DNA of 64,000 nucleotides from Streptomyces sp. SirexAA-E (lineage in GTDB: Bacteria; Actinomycetota; Actinomycetes; Streptomycetales; Streptomycetaceae). This document shows, piece by piece, positions 32,971 to 41,843 of this stretch; the first letter of the stretch is position 1; every line of letters starts with the position of its first letter. The position numbers and the translations under genes are program-made. The DNA is taken from the NCBI RefSeq assembly GCF_000177195.2, contig NC_015953.1, forward strand, positions 3,782,001 through 3,846,000. Reading direction: 5' to 3'. The notes under the pieces were generated by a model, which worked only from the letters and a program-made list of their open reading frames with translations, did no database searches and was not told the DNA's origin.

Positions 32971-33858
32971 ATGAGCTGGCACTGCACCGGGTTGAGCTGG
33001 CCCGGTGAGGGGCCTGCTGACGGGCCCGTGCTGGGGTGGCGCGGCGGTGACGTCCGGCGGGTGAGCGCCCTGGCGTACGGGCGGGAGCTCGGGTTCCGTG
33101 CCGAGGGGGAGCGGCACTGTGTGGGGGCCCGGGGTAATCCGTGCCCCCTGGTGGCCGTGGTGCCGGTCCGGAGTACGGGGGCGCGGTGCCCGGAGTGTGC
33201 GCGGCTGGACCGGGCGCACTCGGTGGCCGCCGACACGCTCGCCGACGACCCGCGCCCGTACCGCGTCTATCTCGCCTGGTTCGGGCCCGGGACGGTGAAG
33301 GTCGGGATCACCGGGGAGGCCCGGGGCGGGGCGCGGTTGCGGGAACAGGGGGCGGTGGTGTTCAGCTGGCTGGGGCGCGGGCCGCTGATGGCCGCACGGC
33401 GTACGGAGGAGCTGCTGCGCGCCGCCCTCGGGGTGCCCGACCGGATCCCGTACGCGCGCAAGCGGGCGGTGCGGGGCGGGCTGCCGGGGACGGAGGAGCG
33501 GTCCGCCGAGGTCGAGGGGCTCTACCGGCGGGCCGTGGCGCTGGAGGGGGCCGGGTGGCCGAAGGCCCTGGAGCGGCTGCCGTTCGAGGCCGTCGACCAC
33601 GCGGGGATCTTCGCCCTCACAAGCGCGGGGGCGCCGGTGCGGGCCGTGAGCGGACTGGTGGACGGCGGCGTCGTGGCCGGGCGCCTGGTCGCGGGGGCCG
33701 GGCCCGACCTGTATCTGCAGACCCCGGCCGACGGCACGGTCGTCCTGGACACCCGGCTGATCACCGGCTGGCAGCTGGCCGCTGCCGACGCGCGTGCGGG
33801 GGTGAGCGTGCCGCTCGTCGCCGTGGGGGCCGGTGGGGTGCAGGACGGACTGTTCTGA
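32971..33858 (+). CDS. DUF2797 protein
   Basis: 295 residues from the ATG at 32971 (GGGGAG eight bases upstream). Family-typical segments: an N-terminal part with CVGARGNPCPL and RCPECARLDRAHS (four Cys, probably zinc binding), then RVYLAWFGPGTVKVGITGEA, resembling the start of a GIY-YIG-like fold (YLAWFG...KVGIT), and TEELLRAAL. DUF2797 proteins are conserved in actinobacteria with no established function; the GIY-YIG resemblance suggests nucleic acid binding or cleavage, which is only an inference. The next gene follows after 94 bp on the same strand. Confidence 0.8.
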   Translation: MSWHCTGLSWPGEGPADGPVLGWRGGDVRRVSALAYGRELGFRAEGERHCVGARGNPCPLVAVVPVRSTGARCPECARLDRAHSVAADTLADDPRPYRVYLAWFGPGTVKVGITGEARGGARLREQGAVVFSWLGRGPLMAARRTEELLRAALGVPDRIPYARKRAVRGGLPGTEERSAEVEGLYRRAVALEGAGWPKALERLPFEAVDHAGIFALTSAGAPVRAVSGLVDGGVVAGRLVAGAGPDLYLQTPADGTVVLDTRLITGWQLAAADARAGVSVPLVAVGAGGVQDGLF

Positions 33859-33952
33859 GATCGTCGCGGGCAGGCCAGGCGAAGCCTCGTGGCGGGCCGT
33901 CGAGAAGAAGCCTCGTCGCGGGCCGGCAAAGGGAGAGCGGAGGGTGCGGCGG

Positions 33953-34873
33953 ATGGACAGGGACAGGAATCGGGACGGGGACGGGGACGCGAACAGGCAC
34001 AGGGACGGGGACCGCGACGACGTCGTGCGGTTCTGGGAGCGGCTCGGGCTGCCCGGGATCATCGACGTCCACACGCACTTCATGCCGGAGCGGGTGCTCC
34101 GCAAGGTCTGGGCGTACTTCGACTCGGCGGGGCCGCTGACCGGCATGGAGTGGCCGATCACCTACCGGCACGACGAGGACGAACGCCTCGCCCTGCTGCG
34201 TTCCTTCGGGGTGCTGCGGTTCACCGCCATGCTCTACCCCCACAAGGCGGGGATGGCCGCCTGGCTGAACGAGTGGGCGGCCGGGTTCGCCGCGCGGGTG
34301 CCGGACTGCCTGCACACCGCGACCTTCTTCCCGGAGGAGGGCGTCGAGCGCTATGTGCGTCAGGCGGTCGAGGGCGGGGCGCGGGTCTTCAAGTCGCACC
34401 TCCAGGTCGGGGCGTACGACGCGAACGACCCGCTGTTGGAGCCCGTGTGGGGGCTGCTCTCCGAGGCCGGTGTCCCGGTGGTCATGCACTGCGGTTCCGG
34501 TCCAGCGCCGGGGAAGTACACCGGGCCCGAACCGGTCGGCCGGCTGCTGTCCCGCCACCCGCGGCTGCGGCTGGTGGTGGCGCACATGGGGATGCCGGAG
34601 TACGCGGAGTTCCTGGCGCTGGCGTCGGCGTACCCCGAGGTGCGGCTCGACACGACGATGGCGTTCACCGACTTCACCGAGGAGTTCACGCCGTTCCCGG
34701 TCACCGAGCGCGGCCGGCTGGCGGACCTCGGGGACCGGATCCTGCTCGGCACGGACTTCCCGAACATCCCGTATCCCTACGCCCATCAGCTGCACGCCCT
34801 GGAGCGGCTGGGGCTCGGCGACGACTGGTTGCGGGCCGTGTGCCACAAGAACGCGAGGGCGCTGTTCGGCTGA
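33953..34873 (+). CDS. Amidohydrolase_2 family metal-dependent hydrolase
   Basis: 306 residues from the ATG at 33953 with GGAGGG eight bases upstream. The barrel elements are IIDVHTHFMPE (metal His pair), VFKSHLQVGAYD, PVVMHCGSGPAPGKY, LVVAHMGMPEY and ILLGTDFPNIPYPY with the catalytic Asp; the C-terminus is HKNARALFG. This family covers decarboxylases and hydrolases (ACMSD-like), and the substrate cannot be assigned. An odd feature is the first 22 residues, an Asp/Arg/Gly repeat (MDRDRNRDGDGDANRHRDGD) encoded by iterated gggac units at 33955-34020, absent from the family core. Confidence 0.85.
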   Translation: MDRDRNRDGDGDANRHRDGDRDDVVRFWERLGLPGIIDVHTHFMPERVLRKVWAYFDSAGPLTGMEWPITYRHDEDERLALLRSFGVLRFTAMLYPHKAGMAAWLNEWAAGFAARVPDCLHTATFFPEEGVERYVRQAVEGGARVFKSHLQVGAYDANDPLLEPVWGLLSEAGVPVVMHCGSGPAPGKYTGPEPVGRLLSRHPRLRLVVAHMGMPEYAEFLALASAYPEVRLDTTMAFTDFTEEFTPFPVTERGRLADLGDRILLGTDFPNIPYPYAHQLHALERLGLGDDWLRAVCHKNARALFG

Positions 34874-34955
34874 CCGCCGGCCGGTGGGCCCGTTTCTCAG
34901 GAAATTCACAGGTGGGCGCAAGGTCTCTCTCACGGCCGTCTCACAGCCTTGAGGC

Positions 34956-35696
34956 ATGACGACGACGACCTCGCCCCAGGGGCGCACCGAACTGCTCAGG
35001 CCGGACCGCCACCCCGTGCGCGTCCTGATCGTGGACGACGAGGCCCCGCTCGCCGAACTGCTCTCCATGGCCCTGCGCTACGAGGGCTGGGAGGTGCGCA
35101 GCGCCGGGGACGGTGCCGAGGCACTGCGGGCGGCGCGGGACTTCCGGCCCGACGCGGTGATCCTGGACGTGATGCTGCCCGACATGGACGGGCTCACGGT
35201 GCTGGGCCGACTGCGCCGGGAGGCCCCGGACGTGCCGGTACTGTTCCTGACCGCGCGGGACGCGGTGGAGGACCGCATCGCCGGGCTCACGGCGGGCGGC
35301 GACGACTACGTCACCAAGCCCTTCAGCCTGGAGGAGGTGGTGGCCCGGCTGCGCGGGCTGATCCGGCGCTCGGGCACGGCCGTCGCGCGCAGCGAGTCGA
35401 CGCTCGTCGTCGGCGACCTGGTCCTGGACGAGGACAGCCACGAGGTGAGCCGGGGGGACGACTCCATCCACCTCACGGCGACCGAGTTCGAGCTGCTGCG
35501 TTTCCTGATGCGCAACCCGCGCCGGGTGCTCAGCAAGGCGCAGATCCTGGACCGCGTCTGGAACTACGACTTCGGCGGCCAGGCGAACGTCGTCGAGCTG
35601 TACATCTCGTACCTGCGCAAGAAGATCGACGCGGGGCGCAGCCCCATGATCCACACCCGGCGCGGGGCGGGATACCTGATCAAGCCCGGTGAGTGA
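34956..35696 (+). CDS. OmpR/PhoB-family response regulator
   Basis: 246 residues. The receiver domain (about 21-135) has the acidic pair Asp27-Asp28 (VLIVDDEAPL), phosphoacceptor Asp71 (VILDVMLPDMDG), Thr in LFLTARD and Lys in YVTKPF. A winged-helix output domain follows (about 150-243: LTATEFELLRFLMRNP, NVVELYISYLRKKID, RRGAGYL). It binds DNA after phosphorylation by the sensor kinase encoded immediately downstream, whose start codon overlaps its end by eight bases. It is the first gene of an overlapping four-gene unit. Confidence 0.95.
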   Translation: MTTTTSPQGRTELLRPDRHPVRVLIVDDEAPLAELLSMALRYEGWEVRSAGDGAEALRAARDFRPDAVILDVMLPDMDGLTVLGRLRREAPDVPVLFLTARDAVEDRIAGLTAGGDDYVTKPFSLEEVVARLRGLIRRSGTAVARSESTLVVGDLVLDEDSHEVSRGDDSIHLTATEFELLRFLMRNPRRVLSKAQILDRVWNYDFGGQANVVELYISYLRKKIDAGRSPMIHTRRGAGYLIKPGE

Positions 35697-37326
35697 CCCG
35701 ATGGCCTCAGCACGCGCGCGCACCGGGAGGCCGTGGACGCTGCGGACCCGGCTCGTGGTGTACGCGGTGACGCTCATCGCGGTCGTCGCGGCCGTGATCG
35801 GCTCGGTCACCACGATCGCCTTCCAGAGCTACATGTACGGCAAGCTGGACAGCCAGCTGCACGACATCGCCGCACGCGCCCAGCCGCGTCCCCCGGGTGA
35901 CGGCGGAGGCAAGCCCGCCCCCGGTGGCGGCGCCGACCCGCTGGACCTCATCGGTGCGGGCAGCGGACAGCCGTTCAAGACGTTCGGAGCCGTGTACGTG
36001 GACGGCTCCGTCATCGAGTCGAAGGTGACCAAGCGGGGCAGCCTGCCGGCCCAGGACAGGACCGAGCCGCTGACCGGCGCCCAGACGAGCGCCCTGGAGG
36101 CGGCCGCCGTCACCCCGGACGGCGAGGCGCACGACGTGGAGCTTCCCGGCCTCGGCGGTTACCGGGTGGAGGCCGTCCCTTCGGGCAGCGGTACGACCGT
36201 CCTCGTCGGCGTCCCCACCGCCGAGGTCAACAAGGCGATCACCACCCTGATCCTGGTCGAGGTCTGTGTCACCGGTGCCGGTCTCGTCGCCGCCGGGATC
36301 GCGGGCACCGCGATGGTCGGTGTCGCCCTGCGCCCGCTGCGCCGGGTGGTCGCCACCGCGACCCGGGTCTCCGAACTCCCCCTGCACAGCGGCGAGGTCG
36401 CCCTGCTGGAACGCGTCCCCGACGCCGAGGCCGACCCGCGTACGGAGGTCGGCCAGGTCGGCGCGGCCCTCAACCGGATGCTGGGCCACGTCGGTTCGGC
36501 CCTGGACGCCCGGCAGCGGAGCGAGACGCGGGTTCGGCAGTTCGTCGCCGACGCCAGCCACGAACTGCGGACCCCGCTCGCCTCGATCCGCGGGTACGCC
36601 GAGCTGACCCGGCGCGGACGGGAGCAGGCCGGGCCGGACACCCGGCACGCGCTGGGACGGATCGAGTCCGAGGCCGAGCGGATGACCGGCATGGTCGAGG
36701 ACCTGCTGCTCCTGGCCAGACTCGACGCCGGACGGCCGCTCTCCTACGAGAGCACCGATCTCTCACCGCTCGTCGTCGACGCGGTGAGCGACGCCCGCGC
36801 GGCCGACCGGGCCGCGCACGGACACGGGGCGGGGCCGTCCCACCACTGGCGGCTGGAGCTGCCCGAGGTGCCCGCGACCGTGCACGCCGACCCTGCCCGG
36901 ATCCAGCAGGTCCTGGTCAACCTGCTGGCGAACGCCCGCACCCACACACCGCCCGGGACGACCGTCACGGTCCGGGTGTGCCCGGCGCGCGGCGACCTGC
37001 CCTGGGTGACCCTGGAGGTCCGGGACGACGGGCCCGGCATCCCCGACGGGCTGCTGCCGCACGTCTTCGAGCGGTTCGCCCGAGGTGACGCCTCACGGTC
37101 CCGGCAGGCCGGGTCGACGGGGCTGGGCCTCGCCATCGTGCAGGCCGTCGTGGCCGCGCACGGTGGCCGGGTGGAGGTGCGCTCGGTGCCCGGGGACACG
37201 GCGTTCGCGGTCCGGCTGCCGGCGGACGCGGTGTACGAGGACCGGGCCGCCGGAGCCCCGGTGAGCGGCCCGGAGGGCGCCGTGGCGCACTCACAGGGCG
37301 GCCACAGGCACAGCACACGGGTGTGA
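35689..37326 (+). CDS. Sensor histidine kinase
   Basis: 545 residues. Two membrane helices (about 22-44 and 185-210) flank an extracytoplasmic sensor region of about 140 residues; HAMP (ALRPLRRVVATATRVSEL), HisKA with phospho-His291 (FVADASHELRTPLASIRGYA) and HATPase_c with NLLANARTHTPPGT, VRDDGPGIP and GSTGLGLAIVQAVV follow. Complete and typical. The GTG start overlaps the response regulator stop (an ATG at 35701 is an alternative), and its own end overlaps the glycosyltransferase start by four bases, so the genes are translationally coupled. The external signal is unknown. Confidence 0.94.
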   Translation: MSDPMASARARTGRPWTLRTRLVVYAVTLIAVVAAVIGSVTTIAFQSYMYGKLDSQLHDIAARAQPRPPGDGGGKPAPGGGADPLDLIGAGSGQPFKTFGAVYVDGSVIESKVTKRGSLPAQDRTEPLTGAQTSALEAAAVTPDGEAHDVELPGLGGYRVEAVPSGSGTTVLVGVPTAEVNKAITTLILVEVCVTGAGLVAAGIAGTAMVGVALRPLRRVVATATRVSELPLHSGEVALLERVPDAEADPRTEVGQVGAALNRMLGHVGSALDARQRSETRVRQFVADASHELRTPLASIRGYAELTRRGREQAGPDTRHALGRIESEAERMTGMVEDLLLLARLDAGRPLSYESTDLSPLVVDAVSDARAADRAAHGHGAGPSHHWRLELPEVPATVHADPARIQQVLVNLLANARTHTPPGTTVTVRVCPARGDLPWVTLEVRDDGPGIPDGLLPHVFERFARGDASRSRQAGSTGLGLAIVQAVVAAHGGRVEVRSVPGDTAFAVRLPADAVYEDRAAGAPVSGPEGAVAHSQGGHRHSTRV

Positions 37327-38657
37327 CAGCGGGGTTGGCGAGTGTCGATGTCATGCAAACCGACACCCCTTGGAGCACTCTGCCGGCCCGGGAGCACCTC
37401 CTGGCCGCGGCGGTCGATGCGGCCGGTGCTCCCGTACTCGACGTAGTGGTTCCCGTCTACAACGAGGAGAAGGACCTCGAACCCTGTGTGCTCCGCCTGC
37501 ACGACCACCTGACCCGGACCTTCCCCTACCCCTTCCGCATCACCGTCGCGGACAACGCGAGCACCGACCGCACGCCCCAGGTGGCGGACCGGCTCGCCGC
37601 GGTGATCCCCCAGGTGCGGTCGTACCGGCTGGAGGAGAAGGGCCGGGGACGGGCACTGCGCACCGTCTGGTCCCACTCCGACTCCCCGGTCCTCGCCTAC
37701 ATGGACGTCGACCTCTCGACCGACCTCAACGCGCTGCTGCCGCTGGTCGCGCCGCTCATCTCCGGCCACTCGGACCTCGCCATCGGCTCACGGCTGAGCC
37801 GGAGTTCGCGGGTGGTGCGGGGATCGAAGCGGGAGTTCATCTCGCGGTCCTACAACCTCATCCTGCGTTCCTCGCTGTCCGCCCGGTTCAGCGACGCCCA
37901 GTGCGGGTTCAAGGCGATACGGCGGGAGGTCGCCGAGCGGCTGCTGCCGATGGTCGAGGACACCGGCTGGTTCTTCGACACGGAGATGCTGGTGCTCGCG
38001 GAGCGGGCCGGGCTGCGCATCCACGAGGTGCCGGTCGACTGGGTCGACGACCCGGACTCCACCGTGCACATCGTGCGGACCGCCACGGACGACCTCAAGG
38101 GCGTCTGGCGGGTCGGCCGCGCGCTGGCCACCGGGGCGCTGCCGCTGGACCGCCTGGCGCGGCCCTTCGGCGACGACCCGCGCGACCGCGGCGTACCGGG
38201 GGTGCCCGGCGGCCTCGCCCGGCAACTGGTCGGCTTCTGTGTGGTCGGTGCGCTCTCCACGCTCGTCTACCTCGCCCTGTACTCCCTCTTCCGGCTGGGC
38301 GCCGGCCCGCAGATCGCCAACGGCGCGGCCCTCCTGGTCTCCGCCGTCGCCAACACGGCGGCCAACCGAAGGCTCACCTTCGGCGTACGCGGGCGGGGCG
38401 GGTCCGTACGGCACCAGGCGCAGGGGCTGGTCGTCTTCGCCATCGGCCTCGCGCTGACCAGCGGTTCGCTCGCGGCCCTGGACACGGCCTCCGGGTCGCC
38501 GTCGCACGGCACGGAACTCGCCGTGCTGATCGCCGCCAACCTCGCGGCGACGGTGCTGCGGTTCCTGCTCTTCCGCGCCTGGGTCTTCCCCGACCGGCGC
38601 ACCGACCACCCCGGCGCCCGGCCGGGGGCCGCCCACGCACCGAGGGACGCGCGATGA
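37323..38657 (+). CDS. GT2 glycosyltransferase fused to GtrA-like membrane domain
   Basis: 444 residues. Residues 38-265 are a family 2 glycosyltransferase (VLDVVVPVYNEEKDLEPCV, VADNASTDRTP, LAYMDVDLSTD as the metal-binding DXD) of the dolichol-phosphate-mannose or polyprenyl-phosphate-sugar synthase type. From about 295 a GtrA domain with four membrane helices begins (LVGFCVVGALSTLVYLALY). Such fusions make and help flip polyprenyl-phosphate sugars for a following membrane transferase. GTG at 37323 overlaps the kinase stop; ATG at 37353 is an alternative. It overlaps the next gene by four bases. Confidence 0.9.
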   Translation: MTAGLASVDVMQTDTPWSTLPAREHLLAAAVDAAGAPVLDVVVPVYNEEKDLEPCVLRLHDHLTRTFPYPFRITVADNASTDRTPQVADRLAAVIPQVRSYRLEEKGRGRALRTVWSHSDSPVLAYMDVDLSTDLNALLPLVAPLISGHSDLAIGSRLSRSSRVVRGSKREFISRSYNLILRSSLSARFSDAQCGFKAIRREVAERLLPMVEDTGWFFDTEMLVLAERAGLRIHEVPVDWVDDPDSTVHIVRTATDDLKGVWRVGRALATGALPLDRLARPFGDDPRDRGVPGVPGGLARQLVGFCVVGALSTLVYLALYSLFRLGAGPQIANGAALLVSAVANTAANRRLTFGVRGRGGSVRHQAQGLVVFAIGLALTSGSLAALDTASGSPSHGTELAVLIAANLAATVLRFLLFRAWVFPDRRTDHPGARPGAAHAPRDAR

Positions 38658-40810
38658 CCGCCACCCATCCCGACCGCCTCGCGGTACCGCACCGCACATC
38701 CGGCCACGGCCGCCCGGCCCCCTCACTGCCGCAGCGCGTGTGGCGGGGCAGGCCCGAGGACCCGCGCTGGGCACGGCCCGCCTTCCTCGGCCTGCTCCTG
38801 GCCGTCACGCTCGCCTACCTGTGGAACCTCGGCGCCTCCGGCTACGCCAACTCCTTCTACTCCGCGGCCGTCCAGGCCGGAAGCCAGAGCTGGAAGGCCT
38901 TCTTCTTCGGTTCGCTGGACGCCGCCAACGCCATCACCGTCGACAAGCCCCCGGCCACGCTCTGGCCGATGGCCCTCTCGGTGCGCGTCTTCGGGCTGAG
39001 CTCCTGGGCGATCCTGGCCCCGCAGGTCCTGATGGGCGTCGCGACGGCCGGTGTCCTGTACGCCGCCGTGCGCCGCCGCTTCAGCGCGGGTGCCGGGCTG
39101 ATCACCATGGCGGTCTTCGCGCTGACGCCGGTGGCCGCGCTGATGTTCCGCTTCAACAACCCGGACGCCCTGCTCGCCCTGCTGATGACCGTGACCGTCT
39201 ACTGCGTGCTGCGCGCCCTGGAAGGCGGCCGGACGAAGTGGCTGGTGTGGGCGGGGGTCGCGGTGGGGCTCGCGTTCCTGTCCAAGACCCTGCAGGCGTT
39301 CCTGATCCTGCCGCCGCTGGCGGTGCTGTACGCGGTGTGCGCCCCGGTGTCCGTACGGAAGCGGTTCGGGCAGCTCGGTGTGTCCGCCCTCGCGATGGTC
39401 GTCGCCGGCGGCTGGTGGGTGGCGCTCGTGGAGCTGTGGCCCGCGTCCTCGCGTCCGTACATCGGCGGATCGCAGAACAACTCCTTCCTGGAACTCACCT
39501 TCGGCTACAACGGGCTCGGCCGGATCAACGGCGAGGAGACCGGCAGCGTCGGCGGGGGCGGCGGTGGCGGCCAGGGCGGCGGCTGGGGGGAGACCGGCCT
39601 CGGCCGGATGTTCAACTCCGAGATCGGCGGCCAGATCTCCTGGCTGCTGCCCGCCGCGCTGCTGCTGCTCGTCGCCGGTCTCTGGCTGACCCGGCGGACG
39701 AAGCGGACCGACACCGCGCGTGCGGCGTTCCTCGCCTGGGGCGGCTCGCTGCTGATGACGGCCCTCGTCTTCAGCTTCATGGCCGGGATCTTCCACCAGT
39801 ACTACACGGTGGCCCTGGCGCCCTACCTCGCGGCGCTGACCGGCATGGGCGCCACGGTCCTGTGGGAGGAGCGGTCCCGCTGGTGGGCGGGGGCCACGCT
39901 CGGGACGGCCGTCGCGGTGACCGCCGTGTGGTCGTACGTCCTGCTGGGGCGCACCCCCGACTACCTCCCCTGGCTGCGCTGGGCCGTGCTGATCGGCGGA
40001 TCGGTGGCAGCGGTGGGGCTGCTGCTGGCCGCACGGCTGGGCAGGACCCTGGCACTGGGCGCGGTCGGGCTGGGGCTGGCCGCGTCGCTGGCCGGGCCGA
40101 CGGCGTACACCGTCAGCACGCTGAACACCGGGCACCAGGGATCGATCGTCACCGCCGGGCCGTCCGGCGCGAGCATGGGCGGACCGGGCGGCGGCCGGGG
40201 CGGCGGCCCGGGCGAAGGCGGGCCCGGCGGCGGGCAGCCTCCCGGTCAGGGCACCCAGCAGGGCGGCGGCCAGGCACCGGGCAACGCCCAGGGCACCGCG
40301 CCCGGCGGCACCCCGGGCCGGAACCAGGGCCAGAACCAGGGCCAGGCGCCCGGGAACGGTGCGCAGGCCGGCGGCATGCCCGGAGGCGGCATGGGCGAGG
40401 GCGGCCCGGGCGGGGGCGGCGGTGGCATGGGCGGACTGCTGGGCGGCTCGACCGTCGACACCGAGGCCACGACGCTGCTCGGCCAGAACGCCGACGCCTA
40501 CACCTGGGTCGCCGCGGCCGTGGGATCCCAGAACGCCGCGAGCTACCAGCTCGCCACCGGCGACCCCGTGATGGCGATCGGCGGCTTCAACGGCAGCGAC
40601 CCGTCACCCACGCTCGCCCAGTTCAAGCAGTACGTGGACGACGGAGAGATCCACTACTTCGTGTCCGGAGGCATGGGCGGCGGCGGGGCGGGTTCCGAAG
40701 GCACCTCGTCCCAGATCTCGGCCTGGGTGGAGGAGAACTTCAAGGAGGTCACCGTCCAGAGCGCGACCTTCTACGACCTCACCCAGCCGGTGAGCGGGAG
40801 CACTTCCTAG
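38654..40810 (+). CDS. ArnT/PMT-like membrane glycosyltransferase
   Basis: 718 residues. About 11 membrane helices occupy residues 40-495 with the GT-C type loop YANSFYSAAVQAGSQSWKAF and DAANAITVDKPP near the N-terminus (the acidic residue needed in GT-C enzymes). These enzymes use a polyprenyl-phosphate sugar donor, presumably made by the preceding gene, to glycosylate proteins or wall polymers outside the membrane. Residues about 502-600 are an unusual Gly/Gln/Pro-rich stretch, followed by a soluble C-terminal domain (TEATTLLGQNADAYTWVAAA; SPTLAQFKQYVDDGEIHYFV). A second glycine run near 300 (GGGGGGGQGGG) lies in an external loop. Overlap of four bases with the upstream gene. Confidence 0.88.
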   Translation: MTATHPDRLAVPHRTSGHGRPAPSLPQRVWRGRPEDPRWARPAFLGLLLAVTLAYLWNLGASGYANSFYSAAVQAGSQSWKAFFFGSLDAANAITVDKPPATLWPMALSVRVFGLSSWAILAPQVLMGVATAGVLYAAVRRRFSAGAGLITMAVFALTPVAALMFRFNNPDALLALLMTVTVYCVLRALEGGRTKWLVWAGVAVGLAFLSKTLQAFLILPPLAVLYAVCAPVSVRKRFGQLGVSALAMVVAGGWWVALVELWPASSRPYIGGSQNNSFLELTFGYNGLGRINGEETGSVGGGGGGGQGGGWGETGLGRMFNSEIGGQISWLLPAALLLLVAGLWLTRRTKRTDTARAAFLAWGGSLLMTALVFSFMAGIFHQYYTVALAPYLAALTGMGATVLWEERSRWWAGATLGTAVAVTAVWSYVLLGRTPDYLPWLRWAVLIGGSVAAVGLLLAARLGRTLALGAVGLGLAASLAGPTAYTVSTLNTGHQGSIVTAGPSGASMGGPGGGRGGGPGEGGPGGGQPPGQGTQQGGGQAPGNAQGTAPGGTPGRNQGQNQGQAPGNGAQAGGMPGGGMGEGGPGGGGGGMGGLLGGSTVDTEATTLLGQNADAYTWVAAAVGSQNAASYQLATGDPVMAIGGFNGSDPSPTLAQFKQYVDDGEIHYFVSGGMGGGGAGSEGTSSQISAWVEENFKEVTVQSATFYDLTQPVSGSTS

Positions 40811-40822
40811 GAAGGGAGCGGC

Positions 40823-41680
40823 CTAACGCCGCAGCTCCAGATCGGCGACGAGCGGGCGGTGGTCCGAGGCGAGGGTCTCGGCCACCGCCGCTTCGCGTAC
40901 CCGCACCTGACCGGCCCCCGTCCTCCCCGCCTTGGACACCGCGACGAAGTCGATCCGGTTCACCGGGTCCGCGGCCGGGAACGTCGGCGCCCCCGGATCG
41001 GCGTCCGTGAGCTCCTTCCAGAGCGGGGCGAGCTCAGGCGCGTCCGGGGTCGCGTTGAAGTCACCCAGCAGGATCCTGTGCCCCCGGTCCCGCGCCATGA
41101 TCCGCCGGGTCTCGGCGACCTGAACGGTCCGCACGGACGGGTCGGGTCGGTAGTCCAGGTGCGTCACGTACACACGCACCGGCAGCCCCCGCACCCGGAG
41201 CAGTACCTCTCCGAAGCCCGGGGCGGGCGCCGGGACCGGATCGGGGTCCTGGGTCGACAGGCGGGTGATCTCGTGGTTCTCGGCGTCCAGGATCCGGTAC
41301 CGGGACAGCACCGCCACCCCGAACTCCCGCCGGGGCTCACCCACCGCCACCGGGTCGAGGCTGTAGACCGGCGCGAACGACACGTTCATGTGCAGCCGCT
41401 CGGCCAGCTCGGACGCCAGATCGCGCCACTCGCTGCGCGCGCCCCAGTGTGCGTCGACCTCCTGGAGGCCGATCACATCCGCGCCCAGGGCTCTCAGTTG
41501 TGCCGCCTGCCGGTCCAGGTCGAAGACCCCGTCCATGCCCGCGCCCGCGTGGATGTTGTATGTCGCGACGCGCAGGGGCACCACGTGCCCTCGCTCCGCG
41601 GCCCCCGCGGGCGGCGCGAACGCCGTCGCCAAGAGGCCCGCGGCGATCGACAGGCCCGCCGTACGGCGACGCAGAGACAC
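40823..41680 (-). CDS. Secreted endonuclease/exonuclease/phosphatase family protein
   Basis: 285 residues from the GTG at 41680, chosen because GGAGAGG lies nine bases upstream and gives a good signal peptide (SLRRRTAGLSIAAGLLATAFA, cleaved near AGAA-ERG). Catalytic fold residues: VATYNIHAGAGMDG (Asn), LQEVDAHWG (Glu), VYVTHLDYRPD, ILLGDFNATPD (Asp-x-Asn) and LASDHRPLVADL (Asp-His). It hydrolyses phosphodiester or phosphomonoester bonds in DNA, lipid headgroups or other substrates outside the cell; which one is unclear. It ends close to the convergent ArnT gene and is divergent from the MFS gene across a region with palindromes. Confidence 0.88.
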   Translation of the reverse strand: MSLRRRTAGLSIAAGLLATAFAPPAGAAERGHVVPLRVATYNIHAGAGMDGVFDLDRQAAQLRALGADVIGLQEVDAHWGARSEWRDLASELAERLHMNVSFAPVYSLDPVAVGEPRREFGVAVLSRYRILDAENHEITRLSTQDPDPVPAPAPGFGEVLLRVRGLPVRVYVTHLDYRPDPSVRTVQVAETRRIMARDRGHRILLGDFNATPDAPELAPLWKELTDADPGAPTFPAADPVNRIDFVAVSKAGRTGAGQVRVREAAVAETLASDHRPLVADLELRR

Positions 41681-41762
41681 CCCGAACCACCTCTCCACCG
41701 CTTTCCCGACAGCTCCCGGCGCGCCGGGAGAGCTACCCGCGTCCGCCGCGCCCCTAAACGAG

Positions 41763-41822
41763 TTGTACGGCGTACAAGCCTGTTCTACGGTGTACGAGAA
41801 AACGTCCCGTACGCCGTAGAAG
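41763..41822. promoter_or_regulatory. Cluster of palindromic operator candidates
   Basis: TTGTACGGCGTACAA (41763-41777) is a perfect inverted repeat. TTCTACGGTGTACG (41783-41796) and CGTACGCCGTAGAA (41809-41822) form a second, nearly perfect pair. All share the half-site GTACGCCGT or its complement, also found before the tetR gene at 43410-43443, so the TetR protein encoded downstream is the likely binder. Confidence 0.65.
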
Positions 41823-41843
41823 AGCTCGGAGACAGGAGCCCGT

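Noticed and set aside
37370..38653. Upstream extension of the ArnT-like gene through the GT2 gene
   Set aside because: The extension is a shadow of the GT2 frame; the ATG at 38654 with the ATGA overlap and normal family N-terminus is the supported start.
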